A DNA stretch of 64,000 bases from positions 1,240,001 through 1,304,000 of the forward strand of contig NZ_LT594324.1 in assembly GCF_900089605.1 (NCBI RefSeq), given 5' to 3'. Shown in pieces: positions 8,661-18,143 of this stretch (within the stretch, counting starts at the first letter, position 1; every line of letters starts with the position of its first letter). Below the pieces are notes generated by a model. The model was given only the letters and a program-made list of their open reading frames with translations, was not told the origin of the DNA and searched no databases. The position numbers and the translations under genes are program-made. This DNA comes from Micromonospora narathiwatensis (GTDB lineage: Bacteria; Actinomycetota; Actinomycetes; Mycobacteriales; Micromonosporaceae).

Positions 8661-10202
8661 ATGACTCGATCCGACAAGTTCAGGATCCGCTATCAGCCGT
8701 CCATGGCTGCCGCTCTCGCCCAGATCATGCGCTCCGGCGGCCACGCGCCATCGGCGAGCGCGGCGATCGACCTGCTGGTGGAGGGCGGTGTCACCGACCA
8801 CCGGATCGGCGGCGTCGCCGCGGACGAGTTGCGGGAGAAGCTGGCCCGCGTGCGGGACTGGATCGACTGGGCGGCGGACCGTTCGGCGGACAACGCCGTA
8901 CTGGTCGACACGACGCTGATCGCGACCGTCGCCGCGCTGACCCTCGGCGAGCGGCCGGAGCGGAGCCTCACCGCGCCGACACTGCTCGACCTGGCCACCT
9001 TCGCGCGCGCCGTGGTCTTCTACGACCGGGTGTTCGTCCTGCCCGGCGCCCGCGCGGCCGCCGAGGCGATCAACGCCGCGCTCGGGGAACCGGTCGTCGT
9101 GCCACTGACCGTGACGTACGAACTCGATGAGAACGACGCCCTGTACGGCCTCGGCGCGGTGCTGGGCAACCTGTTCGAAAGCGCCCGGATGGAGCTGTCC
9201 GCGGTACGGTCCGCCCTGCCCAGCACCGCGCTCGCCGCCGACCTGCGGGCACTGGCCGAGGGCTGGGGCGTGCTCCTGGGCAGGCGGGTGTCCAGGGCGG
9301 AGGTGCTGCTGGACGAGATGGCGGAGTGGCACCACTGGGACAGCAACGGCCCCGGGCTGCTTCTCCGGCTGGTCGCGGCCGAGGGGTCGGGTGGCGGCGG
9401 CCACCACGACGCGGTGGAGCTGTTTTCGCGACACCCACGGCTGGCCCGGCGTCTCTACGGTTCCGAGGAGCTGACCACCCTGCTCAGCGAGTGCAACCAC
9501 CGTGCCTACTTCCACCTACGGCTGTCGTACCTGCTCAGGCTGCCGTACCTGGGCAGTGCCTCCCGGTTGCCGTTCCGCAGCCACCTCTACCAGCACGCGG
9601 CGTTCGCCCACCATCGGCTTCTGCTGCTCGCCGAGGCCGAACGCCTCGCCGACCGCGGCAGGTTCCACGTGCCCGAACGGCTCGACCTACCGATGCCGGT
9701 GCTCGCCTCGATCGCCCTGCGGCAGGCGTCCACCCCGGCGGACATCCTGTCCCAGATCGCCCAGTTGCGGGCCCGGTCGACCGCGCTGCGTCGGCACCGC
9801 GCCGAGTACGAGCGGGCCCTGCGCGACGGCGACAACAAGCTGCTCGGCCGGCTGCGCAAGGCGGTCGCCGGCGACTCCGACGGGCTCGTCCGTACCCTCG
9901 CCGGGCCGGTCACCCTCGCCGCGGCCGGTACGCTGGCCGCCGCCGCCTCGCCCACGACGGGGCTGACCCTCGCCCTGATCGGTGTGCTCACCGGGATCGG
10001 GAACCTGACGACGGAGCACCGGGAGGCGGTGGTTTCGCGCCTGCTGCGCCCCGCCAGTTGGTTTCTCACCAGCACCGCGGACACGGCGCGCGGCATCGGG
10101 TCCAACCGCGGGGACATCGTACGGCTGTGGCGGCTGGACGACGACGAGGCCGACTGGCTCGGCACCCGGCTGGCGGCGCTCGACCACATCGGGCCGGCGT
10201 GA
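8661..10202 (+). CDS. Uncharacterised protein with hydrophobic C-terminal region
   Basis: 513 residues from ATG 8661 with AAGGTGAG upstream. I do not recognise a family. Residues 1-400 look globular and mostly helical, with LVDTTLIATVAAL, an HHWDSNGPGLLLRL stretch and an Arg-rich helix near 370-400. Residues ~412-450 (LAGPVTLAAAGTLAAAASP, then LTLALIGVLTGIGNL) could form a membrane hairpin. It is transcribed divergently from the GTPase operon across a 269-bp shared upstream region, so co-regulation is likely and it may be a functional partner. No catalytic signature was seen. Confidence 0.6.
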   Translation: MTRSDKFRIRYQPSMAAALAQIMRSGGHAPSASAAIDLLVEGGVTDHRIGGVAADELREKLARVRDWIDWAADRSADNAVLVDTTLIATVAALTLGERPERSLTAPTLLDLATFARAVVFYDRVFVLPGARAAAEAINAALGEPVVVPLTVTYELDENDALYGLGAVLGNLFESARMELSAVRSALPSTALAADLRALAEGWGVLLGRRVSRAEVLLDEMAEWHHWDSNGPGLLLRLVAAEGSGGGGHHDAVELFSRHPRLARRLYGSEELTTLLSECNHRAYFHLRLSYLLRLPYLGSASRLPFRSHLYQHAAFAHHRLLLLAEAERLADRGRFHVPERLDLPMPVLASIALRQASTPADILSQIAQLRARSTALRRHRAEYERALRDGDNKLLGRLRKAVAGDSDGLVRTLAGPVTLAAAGTLAAAASPTTGLTLALIGVLTGIGNLTTEHREAVVSRLLRPASWFLTSTADTARGIGSNRGDIVRLWRLDDDEADWLGTRLAALDHIGPA

Positions 10203-10225
10203 TCGAGCGCCACCGACCGGGGTCC

Positions 10226-10675
10226 TCAGCTCACCGCCCGCCGAACGAGCGCGCCGATCCTCGCCTCGTCGTCGGCGGTCAGCTCGGTCAGGGCGAACGA
10301 GGTCGGCCAGACGGCGCCCTCGTCGAGGTTGGCCCCGTCACTGAAGCCGAGCGTGGCGTACCGCGTCTTGAACTTGGCCGCGCTCTGGAAGAAGCAGACC
10401 ACCTTGCCGTTGCGGGCGTACGCGGGCATCCCGTACCACAGCTTGGACGTGAGGACCGGCGCGTTGGCCTTGATCACGGCGTGCAACCGCTCGGCGATCA
10501 CCCGGTCGGACTCCGACATCTCGGCGATCTTCGCGAGCACGTCGCTCTCCGGGTCGGTCTTGGCGCCCCGCCGGGCGCCCGTCTTCAGCTCCTTGGCGCG
10601 CTCCCTCATCGCGTCGCGCTCCTCGTCGGTGAACCCGTCGCGGTTCGTGGCGGTGCTCTTCGTCGTGGTCGACAT
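10226..10675 (-). CDS. DUF1801 (YdhG/Fra-like) family protein
   Basis: 149 residues. The core [23 protein letters not shown] followed by [21 protein letters not shown] is the DUF1801 pattern (cysteine-free alpha/beta fold, sometimes called iron chaperone-like after B. subtilis Fra). Residues 1-45 form a charged leader rich in Lys/Arg/Glu. ATG 10675 has AAGG upstream. It is 44 bp downstream of the AhpD-like gene on the same strand, so probably a two-gene operon. Molecular role not established. Confidence 0.75.
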   Translation of the reverse strand: MSTTTKSTATNRDGFTDEERDAMRERAKELKTGARRGAKTDPESDVLAKIAEMSESDRVIAERLHAVIKANAPVLTSKLWYGMPAYARNGKVVCFFQSAAKFKTRYATLGFSDGANLDEGAVWPTSFALTELTADDEARIGALVRRAVS

Positions 10676-10719
10676 GACAACCTTCTCTCTCTGTGACGTG
10701 CGGCTACGGGCGGTACTGG

Positions 10720-11175
10720 TCACCACTTGCCCGCCTGCTGGCGGGTCGGCGCGTTCAGCCGGTTGAAGGCGTTGGTGATCGCGATGTTGAGCAACAGCGC
10801 GGCCAACTCCTGCTGGTCGAAGTGGGTGGCGGCCACGTCCCACACCTCGTCCGGCACCGGGTCCGGTCGGTCGGCGAGCCGAGTCACGGCCTCGGTCAGG
10901 GCCAGCGCGGCGCGCTCCTCGTCGCTGAACCACGGCGTCTCCCGCCACGCGGCGAGGGCGTCCACCTGGTCCGCGGTGGCGCCGTGCTGGCGGGCCTGGT
11001 GCGCGCCCCCGGCCACGCACGGGCCGCAGCCGTTGATCTGGCTGGCCCGCAGGTGGCTCAGCGCCAGCAGCCTGCCGTCCACCCCGGCGCCCGCGATGGC
11101 CCTGTTGACTGCCGTCAGGGCCGCCATCGCCTCGGGGATCAGCACCGCCGGGTTCGGCATGCGCTCGGTAGACAT
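10720..11175 (-). CDS. Carboxymuconolactone decarboxylase / AhpD-like protein
   Basis: 151 residues. The all-helical AhpD/CMD fold is indicated by [21 protein letters not shown], where the CGPC redox pair followed by a His six residues after the second Cys is the peroxidase-type signature, and by [12 protein letters not shown] and [16 protein letters not shown] C-terminal helices ([14 protein letters not shown]). Members act as alkylhydroperoxidase partners or gamma-carboxymuconolactone decarboxylases; the intact CxxC favours redox activity. ATG 11175 follows GGAG. It is divergent from the large XRE/NB-ARC regulator at 11331, which may control it. Confidence 0.85.
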   Translation of the reverse strand: MSTERMPNPAVLIPEAMAALTAVNRAIAGAGVDGRLLALSHLRASQINGCGPCVAGGAHQARQHGATADQVDALAAWRETPWFSDEERAALALTEAVTRLADRPDPVPDEVWDVAATHFDQQELAALLLNIAITNAFNRLNAPTRQQAGKW

Positions 11176-11330
11176 CGCTTCTCCTTCGTCGCCGGTGTCT
11201 CTGACAGGAGTCATCCGACCACCGGCGTGCCGGGGGCCGCGCGGTCCGTGGGACACCGTGGGACACCAGGAACCCGGTCTGGCAGCGCAGACGCGGTGCC
11301 GATCCGTTTCGGCGGAGCGGGACGGGTACG

Positions 11331-13586
11331 GTGTCGCACGTGTCCAGCCCCCAGGAACGACTGGTGGCTCAGCTCGCCCGGATCAAGGAACTGAGCGGGC
11401 TCAGCCTGCGAGCCCTTGCCCGTCAGGCGGGTCTGAGCAGCTCGTCGCTGTCGCGGTACCTCACCGGTCAGCTCGTACCGCCATGGGAGGCCGTCGCGGC
11501 GCTGTGCCGGGCCGTTGGCCGGGACCCCCGGCCACTGCGGGCGGTGTGGGCCGAGGCGGCCAGGGCCGGCGCGGCGCCCGCCCCGCGCCGCAACGACCTG
11601 CCGGCCGACCTGTTCGACTTCACCGGCCGGGATGCGGAGTCTGCGCTGGTCGAAGAGCTGCTGCGCACGGCCGGCGCGGCCGCGGTCGACGGCATGGCGG
11701 GCGTGGGCAAGACCAGCCTCGCCGTGCGCGTCGCCCATCGGCTCGCCCCGACATATCCGGACGGCGGGCTCTACCTCGACCTGCACGGCTTCACCCCGGG
11801 TCAGGAGCCGCTGGAGCCGCATACCGCGCTGGGCCGGCTGCTGGGCGCGTTGGACGTCACGCACCCCCCGGCCGGCACCGCCGACCGCGCGGCGCTCTGG
11901 CGGTCCGAGCTGTCCCGCCGGCGGGCGCTCGTCGTGCTCGACAACGCGGTCGACGCGGATCAGGTGCGCCCGCTGCTTCCCGGCGCGGGAAGGTCCGCGG
12001 TCCTGGTCACCAGCCGGCACCGGCTGGTCAGCCTGGACGGGGTGCCACCGGTGTCCCTGGTGCCACTGGCCGACGCCGACGCGGCGTACCTGTTCGGCCG
12101 GGCGGCCGGGCTCGCGCTCACCGACGAGAATGCGGTCGGCCAGGTGCTACGGCAGTGCGGTGGGCTCCCGCTGGCGCTCCGGATGGCGGGCGCGCGGCTT
12201 CGTCACCGCCCAGGCTGGACGGTGGCGGTGCTGGCCGAGCGGTTGTGCGCCACCCCCGGCCGCTTCGACTCCGCGTTCGGCATGTCGCTCCGGCAGCTCG
12301 ACGCGGTGCAGCGCCGCGTGTTCCGGCTGCTGGGCGTCCTGCCGGGGGCCGACTTCGACGTGGCGGTCGCGGGCGCGCTCACCGACCTGCCACCCGACCG
12401 GGTCGGCGCGGCGCTGGAGGAGTTGGTCGACGCGCACCTGCTCCAGGAGCCCTCGCCCGGGCGGTACCGGATGCACGATCTGATCCGGCAGTACGCGGCG
12501 GACATCGCCGCCGACGAGGAGCCACAGGCCGAACCCGCCCTGCGTCGGGTCCTGAGCCACTGTCTGGCGCAGGCCGTCGCCCACGATCGGACACTGCCCG
12601 CGCCGCACCGCCCGTACCCCTCGCCGGGAGATCCGGCGAAGGCCATGGCCTGGTTCGACCTCGAGTACGTCAACCTGGTGGCCTGCTTCGACGCCGCCGT
12701 ACGGCTCGGCGTGGACGAGGTGGTGGCCGAACTACCGCAGGCCATGCGGGTCTGGTTCTTCCGGCATCGCGGAACCGACGACCAGGTACGCCTGCTCGAA
12801 GCCGCCGCGGCCGCCGCGGCACGTCTCGGCCGCGACCAGCAGCGGGCCGCGCTGCTCGCGGACCTCGGCTACGCCCGTGCCGCCGCCGGACGCCTCGCCG
12901 AGGCGCTCTCCGCCTACGAACTGGCCGAGCGGTCCGGGCCGGACGACGACCTCGCGGCCGGGCTGGCCCTGCGCGTCGGTTTCGCGCGCCGGGATCTCGG
13001 CGACCTGGAAGCGGCGCAGGCGCGGTTCCGGCGCGCCCGCGAGCTGTTCGAGAGGATCGGAAACCACGCCGGGCAGGCACAGGCGCTGGCCTTCGACGGA
13101 TGGGTGACACTTCACCTCGGGCGGCACGGCGAAGCCGTCGAACTAGCCCGGGCCTCCGTCGCCCTGACCGACGGGCCGGCACGGATCACCGGGCTGGTCA
13201 CCCTCGGTCTCGCGCTGGCATCGCACGACCCGGCGGAGTCGCTGCGAGCGCTGCATGACGCGTTGCGGCTCTCCGAACGGAACAATCTTCAACACAACCA
13301 GGCGTGGTGCCACAACTATCTCGGTGTCGCGCTGCGGATCATGGGTTCACCCGAGAAGGCGCTCGAACACCACCGGCGCGCCTTCGAGCTGCTGGAACCG
13401 CTGGCCGAGGTGCAGTTGGAGATCGACTGCCTGCACACCTACGCCGAGACGTGCCGCGCGACGGGCCGCCATGACGAGGCGCTGGCGCTGCTCGACCGGA
13501 CCATCGCGCTCGCGCGTGAGCTGGGCCGGCCGTACGACGAGAAGCTCGCCCAGGCGGCGCGGGAGAACGTGCTCGCCGCCTGCTGA
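11331..13586 (+). CDS. XRE-HTH / NB-ARC / TPR transcriptional regulator (AfsR-like)
   Basis: 751 residues from GTG 11331 (GTG 11340 also possible). Residues ~10-65 form a lambda-repressor-type HTH ([21 protein letters not shown]). An NB-ARC STAND ATPase follows, with Walker [12 protein letters not shown] (~123-133), Walker B RALVVLDN, a TSRH sensor and [14 protein letters not shown] winged helix then gives [13 protein letters not shown], and TPR-like repeats run from ~480 to 745. This architecture is typical of pathway regulators in actinomycetes that switch on ATP and an unknown ligand. It differs from AfsR in having an XRE domain instead of a SARP domain. Likely targets are its own promoter and the divergent AhpD/DUF1801 pair. 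Confidence 0.9.
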   Translation: MSHVSSPQERLVAQLARIKELSGLSLRALARQAGLSSSSLSRYLTGQLVPPWEAVAALCRAVGRDPRPLRAVWAEAARAGAAPAPRRNDLPADLFDFTGRDAESALVEELLRTAGAAAVDGMAGVGKTSLAVRVAHRLAPTYPDGGLYLDLHGFTPGQEPLEPHTALGRLLGALDVTHPPAGTADRAALWRSELSRRRALVVLDNAVDADQVRPLLPGAGRSAVLVTSRHRLVSLDGVPPVSLVPLADADAAYLFGRAAGLALTDENAVGQVLRQCGGLPLALRMAGARLRHRPGWTVAVLAERLCATPGRFDSAFGMSLRQLDAVQRRVFRLLGVLPGADFDVAVAGALTDLPPDRVGAALEELVDAHLLQEPSPGRYRMHDLIRQYAADIAADEEPQAEPALRRVLSHCLAQAVAHDRTLPAPHRPYPSPGDPAKAMAWFDLEYVNLVACFDAAVRLGVDEVVAELPQAMRVWFFRHRGTDDQVRLLEAAAAAAARLGRDQQRAALLADLGYARAAAGRLAEALSAYELAERSGPDDDLAAGLALRVGFARRDLGDLEAAQARFRRARELFERIGNHAGQAQALAFDGWVTLHLGRHGEAVELARASVALTDGPARITGLVTLGLALASHDPAESLRALHDALRLSERNNLQHNQAWCHNYLGVALRIMGSPEKALEHHRRAFELLEPLAEVQLEIDCLHTYAETCRATGRHDEALALLDRTIALARELGRPYDEKLAQAARENVLAAC

Positions 13587-13651
13587 ACCATCGCCCCCCC
13601 GGCCGGGCGGTGCGCCGACAGCGGGACAGGTGGGTGCGATGGTCTGTCGAC

Positions 13652-14764
13652 TCAGCCGGCCTGCGGCACCCGGAGCGGAGGCCGGCTGACCTCCAGGTCG
13701 GCGTACACGGCCTCGACAAGGGCGTGCCGGCGGGTGACGGTTGGCACGTCGGCCAGACGGCCGTTCCAGTACATGGCCATCACGACCTCGGCGTCCGGGT
13801 CCACCACGAGGCTGGAGGTGTTGCCGCCGGCGTGGCCGTAGGCGCGGAACGAGCAGGAGCGACCGAGTAGCTGCGGCAGGGTCATGAACCCCAGCCCGTA
13901 TGCGAAATCGGTGTCCGACAGGACGCTGCGCGCCGTGCCGGGCCAGTGTGTCGCCGTCAGCGCCTCGATGGTCGCCCGCCGGGCGACCTCGGTGCCGTCG
14001 GCGGCGCGGCCGGTCAGCAGCGCCTCGCCGACCTCCCGCAGGTCGCGCATGCTGCCCCAGACGCCGGTCCCGGGCAGGGGGAGCTGAGCTGCCATGACCA
14101 TCTTCTCCAGTCCGACGGCCTCCTCGGGCGGCGCTGTCGGCGCGACCGGCAGCGCGGCGTCGCCGTCCCGGACGAGCCCGAGGGTCGCCGAGATGCCGAG
14201 CAGCGAGAACATGGACCGGTAGCTGTCTCCCGGGGTGGTCCCGTCAATGGTGGTGAGCAGCCGGTCCAGGACGAACCAGTTCGTGATCGGGTTGTAGCTC
14301 ATCGAGCTGCCGGGTCGCTGCTGGACCTCGGCGGCGCAGATGACCATCCAGATCAGAGCCTGCGCCTGATCCCAGTCCGGCATGTCCTGGCCGTCGGTGT
14401 CGAGGGTGACGAGGGGGTCCGGCACACCGGTGGTGTGGCTCAGCAGATCCCGGACCCGCACGGCCTCCTTGCCGCCCTCGCCGTACTCGGGCAGGTGCTC
14501 GGCGACCCGATCGTCGAGGTCGAGTCGGCCGTTCTCCCAGGCACGGGCGAACGCCAGTGCGCCCAGCGGCTTCGACGAACACGTCCAGGGCACCGAAGTC
14601 TCGGGGGTGATCGGCGAACCCAACCCGTTGTCGCCGACGGCGATCTCGTGATGGACGCCCGCGTGCGAGATCGACAGTTGGACGCCGGTCTCGACGCCGT
14701 CGGCGATCTCCTTTTCGAACAGGACGCGGAGGTGAGGGAACGAGTCGAGCGCGTCGACGGACAC
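13652..14764 (-). CDS. Beta-lactamase/penicillin-binding-protein-fold hydrolase with CxxK active site
   Basis: 370 residues from GTG 14764, which sits six bases after GGAAGGA; the upstream ATG at 14779 lacks such a site. The protein has the class C beta-lactamase/DD-peptidase fold (VRVRDLLSHTTGVPDPLVTLD; YGHAGGNTSS as the third motif). The nucleophile position of the usual SxxK tetrad is cysteine, C62-S-S-K65 (codon TGT), and the second motif reads YNP rather than YxN. No signal peptide is seen, so it is probably cytoplasmic. Hydrolases of this fold in biosynthetic loci act as esterases, amidases or acyltransferases. It is the first gene at the left edge of the glutamate-mutase locus; membership is uncertain. 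Confidence 0.8.
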   Translation of the reverse strand: MSVDALDSFPHLRVLFEKEIADGVETGVQLSISHAGVHHEIAVGDNGLGSPITPETSVPWTCSSKPLGALAFARAWENGRLDLDDRVAEHLPEYGEGGKEAVRVRDLLSHTTGVPDPLVTLDTDGQDMPDWDQAQALIWMVICAAEVQQRPGSSMSYNPITNWFVLDRLLTTIDGTTPGDSYRSMFSLLGISATLGLVRDGDAALPVAPTAPPEEAVGLEKMVMAAQLPLPGTGVWGSMRDLREVGEALLTGRAADGTEVARRATIEALTATHWPGTARSVLSDTDFAYGLGFMTLPQLLGRSCSFRAYGHAGGNTSSLVVDPDAEVVMAMYWNGRLADVPTVTRRHALVEAVYADLEVSRPPLRVPQAG

Positions 14765-15075
14765 GACAATTCCTTCCATACGGGAGGCGGCGGCTGACGT
14801 GGTAGGGATCCATGCAGCCGGATGCCCAGTCTAAGCGCAGGCACCCCGGCCGTGGGTGTACACAGTGGTCCGACGATCAATCATGCTCGGGGTGTAGTCG
14901 GATTCTCGACAATCATCGACGTCATTTTCGATCTCGCCGCGCCGCGATTCACTACGGGTCGTAGACCTGGCTGCGGTCGATTCGGCCGATGGTGAAGTAC
15001 CGCGCCGAGGGATAGGTGGAGATCAGCTCGCTGAGGGGCGGGCGCGTACCGGCTGACCCGGCGCCTCCGGTGGGG
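14765..15075. other. Intergenic region, lower GC, with a possible 3' coding remnant
   Basis: About 310 bp between the hydrolase start and the P450 stop. The central part (14880-14950) is relatively AT-rich and could hold the hydrolase promoter. On the minus strand, 14952-15039 reads as PLSELISTYPSARYFTIGRI then DRSQVYDP and TAG, with coding-like composition but no ATG/GTG/TTG start between it and an upstream in-frame stop. It may be the tail of a lost gene. No clear terminator was seen. Confidence 0.4.
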
Positions 15076-16449
15076 TCAACCGGCGGCGCGTGGTCGTACG
15101 CTCCGCACCGTCACCGGTACCCCGCCCCGGGGCCACATGGTGGCCACGCCGGTGGGCTGGACCGGCGGCCCGACCAGCGACAGGTCCGTGCGGCGGGCAA
15201 GTTCCGCGATCAGCGCCCGTAGCTCCAGTTCGGCGAATGCCCAGCCGATGCATTTGCGGTAGCCGCCACCGAACGGCACGAAGCTGAACGGCGCTGGCTC
15301 CCGGTAGTCGGGAGCGGTGCTGTCCCACCTTTCCGGACGGAATGCCAGCGGGTCGGGCCAGTGCTGGGGAAGCCGGTGGGTCACGTACTGGGAGTAGAGG
15401 ACCTTGCTGCCGGCGGTGATCAGCTCCCCGGCGAACTCGAAGTCCTCGACCGCGGTGCGCCCGGTCAGCACGCCGGGCGTGTAGAGACGCAGGATCTCCG
15501 ACACCGTCCAGCCCACGTAGGTCATCTCACCCAGCAGGTCGGCGGTCAGCGGCTCGTCCCCGGCGACCCGGGCCACCTCGGCGCGGATCCGGTCGTACAC
15601 CTCGGGATGGCTGAGCAGCGCGTAGACCGCCCAGCCGGCGGCGGAGCTGCTCGAGTCGTACCCGGAGGCGATCAAGCTGATCACCTGGTCACGGATCTCC
15701 AGGTCGGCGAGCTGGTCCCCGTCGTCGGCACAGGCGGCGAGCAGGGCGTCGAGGACGTCGCCCCGGTCCTCCGGCTCCGCGCGCCGCTTGGCGATCTCCG
15801 CCCGGACGAGCTGGTCGACCCGACCCCGGGCCGCCATGGCCCGACGGTAGGCGGTGCCGGGCAGGTCGTGGTCGAAGCGGAGAAACGGCGAACGGTTGAT
15901 GTACCGCAGCGCCGTCTCCAGTTCCCGGCCGATCTGGTCGGTGTGGGCCTGGAGCCGGTCACCGAAGAGCGACCGGATCGCGATCCGTCGGATGCACGAC
16001 CGCACCGCGTCGAAGGCGTCGACCGTCCCGGCCGCCGGCCAGCTCTCGATCATGCGATGGATCTCGCCGACCATGACCGGTACGTAGCCCTCGATCCGTC
16101 GCCGGACGAACGCGGGCCGCACCAGGGCGCGCCGTCGCCGGTGGTCCTCCCCGTCGCTCACCACCATGGCCCGCGCGCCGACCACCGGGATCAGCAGGCT
16201 GAGCACGTCCCGGGAGAGGAACCGTGGACGGGCCGGGGAGTCGGTCAGCAGCAACTGGTTGGCCTCGGGGCCGAAGAGCATCACGTAGCGCTGCGACCCG
16301 AAGCCGAACGCGCACACCGGCCCATAGCGGGAGTGCAGGTCGAGCAGGGCGTCGTAGGGACGCCCCAGCAGGCCGCGGACGTACCGCAGATGCCCCGGCC
16401 CGGTCGGCCCCGGAAGACGTCGCCGCCGGTGCTCGGTCGACCCGGTCAC
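15076..16449 (-). CDS. Cytochrome P450
   Basis: 457 residues, haem monooxygenase. Diagnostic motifs are the I-helix ASGYDSSSSAAGW (the acid-alcohol pair appears as Asp-Ser rather than the usual Glu/Asp-Thr), the ExxR motif SEILRLY, the PERW stretch RPERWDST, and the haem loop FVPFGGGYRKCIGWAFA with the proximal Cys. It lacks an N-terminal membrane anchor, as expected for a soluble bacterial enzyme. GTG 16449 is the start. It lies 37 bp downstream of the ACP gene in the same direction, so the substrate may be an ACP-bound acyl or aminoacyl group. Reductase partners are not encoded nearby. Substrate unknown. Confidence 0.95.
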   Translation of the reverse strand: MTGSTEHRRRRLPGPTGPGHLRYVRGLLGRPYDALLDLHSRYGPVCAFGFGSQRYVMLFGPEANQLLLTDSPARPRFLSRDVLSLLIPVVGARAMVVSDGEDHRRRRALVRPAFVRRRIEGYVPVMVGEIHRMIESWPAAGTVDAFDAVRSCIRRIAIRSLFGDRLQAHTDQIGRELETALRYINRSPFLRFDHDLPGTAYRRAMAARGRVDQLVRAEIAKRRAEPEDRGDVLDALLAACADDGDQLADLEIRDQVISLIASGYDSSSSAAGWAVYALLSHPEVYDRIRAEVARVAGDEPLTADLLGEMTYVGWTVSEILRLYTPGVLTGRTAVEDFEFAGELITAGSKVLYSQYVTHRLPQHWPDPLAFRPERWDSTAPDYREPAPFSFVPFGGGYRKCIGWAFAELELRALIAELARRTDLSLVGPPVQPTGVATMWPRGGVPVTVRSVRPRAAG

Positions 16450-16486
16450 GCGTCATGCCCCCCTCTGCGTTACCCGCCTGTTCCCG

Positions 16487-16756
16487 CTACGCCGACCGGA
16501 CCATCGAGGTGACGACCGCTTCAAGCGAAGCGAAAGTGGCAAATGTTTCCCGCACGAGAAGATCGGCGGGAAACTGCGCGCCGAACGTCTCCTCGATGTC
16601 GATCACCAGATCGATCGCGGACAGCGAGTCGAGCCCCAGGTCGGGCAACGGGAGCGTCGTCCAGTCCACATCGTCGGGGACCTTGCGCAAATGGTTGACG
16701 ATCACGGCGCGCAGCCTGTCGTGGATTGCCTCCGCCGTCGCCTGCACGTCGCTCAT
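16487..16756 (-). CDS. Stand-alone acyl carrier protein
   Basis: 89 residues. The phosphopantetheine site is LGLDSLSAIDLVIDIEE with Ser44 in DSL. The length and acidic helices match discrete ACPs of type II systems. Context is the key clue: it is divergent from a PLP decarboxylase and co-transcribed with a P450. In butirosin BtrI and vicenistatin VinL, similar discrete ACPs carry an amino acid while it is decarboxylated, and this protein probably does the same here. No ketosynthase is adjacent, so polyketide chain extension at this ACP is unlikely. Confidence 0.93.
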   Translation of the reverse strand: MSDVQATAEAIHDRLRAVIVNHLRKVPDDVDWTTLPLPDLGLDSLSAIDLVIDIEETFGAQFPADLLVRETFATFASLEAVVTSMVRSA

Positions 16757-16853
16757 GAGTCCCCGTTTTCATATCGGTCGCCGGTCGGGAAATCGGCCGC
16801 GCTGCCTGATCTCTGCTGTCCCGGCTCACGAACTCGCGGCTACAGTAACGCAC

Positions 16854-18143
16854 GTGAGCGAGCCTCTGGAAGACCCGCGACCGGCGACCGACCATTCACC
16901 GGAGTCGACTTTGCGGCACCTCGCGACCGAACTGTCGACGCCGCTCCTCGTGCACGACCGGGCCGTGCTGCGCCGACGCGCCGGGGAACTGCGGCGGGTG
17001 CTGCCGGCCGACGCGGTCCTGCTCTACTCGCTCAAGGCGAACCCGCTCCCACCGGTCGTCGCCGCCCTCCAGGCCGCGGGCTGCGGCAGCGAGGTCTCCT
17101 CGCTCGGCGAACTCGCCGTGGCGCTGGGCACCGGGGCCCCACCCGGCCCGATCCTCTACACCGGCCCCGGCAAGTCGGTCGCCGAGCTGCGGGCCGCGGT
17201 GGACGCCGGCGCCATCCTGTCCTGCGAGTCGGCGGTGGAGGTGGCCCGGGTCCGGGAAGCCGTGCGACCCGGCCCGACCGCTCCCCTGCGAGTCGTGGTC
17301 CGCGTTCAGCCACCGAGCCGTCCGGCGGCCGGCCTTTCCATGTCGGACGGCCGGCAGTTCGGCTTCCTGGTGGACGAGGCGATCGAGTTCTGCCGACGCC
17401 CCGGAGCGGGTGTCGAGGTGCTCGGCGTCCACTGCTACCTCGGCTCGCAGCTGCCCACCCCCGACGACCTTCTCGCCGCGTTCGCGCACGTCGTCGACGT
17501 GGTGGGGAACATCGCGGCGGAGTCCGGCGTACCGCCCCGCATCGTCGACGTCGGCGGCGGCTTCCCCTGGCCCTACGCGACACCCGGCCAGGGGCCGGAC
17601 CTGACGTCGCTGGCCGCCGGCCTGCCACAGGTGCTGGCCCCGCTGGCGGCGGCCGGCGCCGAGGTCTGGTTCGAATCCGGGCGTGGTCTGGTCGCCGCGG
17701 CCGGGCGGCTGCTCACCACCGTGCGGGACGTCAAGCATCGGGCCGGCACCACCGTCGTGGTGGTCGACGCCGGGGTCAATGTGCTGGGCGGCATGTCCGG
17801 GCTCGGGCGGGTGCTGCGCCCGAGCACCCAGTTGCGCAACCTGTCGAACCCCGACGGGCCGCGGACCACCGTGGACGTCGTCGGGCCGCTGTGCACTCCG
17901 CTCGACCGGCTCGCCGTCAACTCGACGGTCGCCGCCCCGAGCGTCGGAGACCTGCTCTGCGTGGAGAACGTCGGCGCGTACGCGACGACCGCCGCGCTGT
18001 CGGCGTTCCTCTCCCGGCCACCCGCGGTCGAGGTGGTGGTCGACGGTGACGAGGTGGTCGAGGCGTGGTCGCTGGCCACCGGCCACGTGCCGGTCGCGCT
18101 CTCCGCGCCGCTCAGGGTCGCCGAGCCGGTACGGGCAGGCTGA
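16854..18143 (+). CDS. PLP-dependent (fold III) amino-acid decarboxylase, BtrK/VinO-like
   Basis: 429 residues from GTG 16854. It is an alanine-racemase-fold decarboxylase of the Orn/Lys/DAP group. Visible are the PLP Lys61 in LLYSLKANPLP, GGGFPWPY (phosphate loop), and the C-terminal VGPLCTPLD catalytic Cys/Asp region. Members acting on ACP-bound substrates (BtrK on glutamyl-BtrI, VinO on methylaspartyl-VinL) have this length. The neighbouring ACP and ligases favour a carrier-bound substrate over free ornithine or diaminopimelate. Its 3' end overlaps the convergent FGE-fold gene by 32 bp. Confidence 0.85.
   Translation: MSEPLEDPRPATDHSPESTLRHLATELSTPLLVHDRAVLRRRAGELRRVLPADAVLLYSLKANPLPPVVAALQAAGCGSEVSSLGELAVALGTGAPPGPILYTGPGKSVAELRAAVDAGAILSCESAVEVARVREAVRPGPTAPLRVVVRVQPPSRPAAGLSMSDGRQFGFLVDEAIEFCRRPGAGVEVLGVHCYLGSQLPTPDDLLAAFAHVVDVVGNIAAESGVPPRIVDVGGGFPWPYATPGQGPDLTSLAAGLPQVLAPLAAAGAEVWFESGRGLVAAAGRLLTTVRDVKHRAGTTVVVVDAGVNVLGGMSGLGRVLRPSTQLRNLSNPDGPRTTVDVVGPLCTPLDRLAVNSTVAAPSVGDLLCVENVGAYATTAALSAFLSRPPAVEVVVDGDEVVEAWSLATGHVPVALSAPLRVAEPVRAG

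Noticed and set aside
16487..16756. ACP as carrier for the ketosynthase operon
   Set aside because: It lies 20 kb away and is embedded with a decarboxylase and P450; a shared role cannot be excluded but is not supported.
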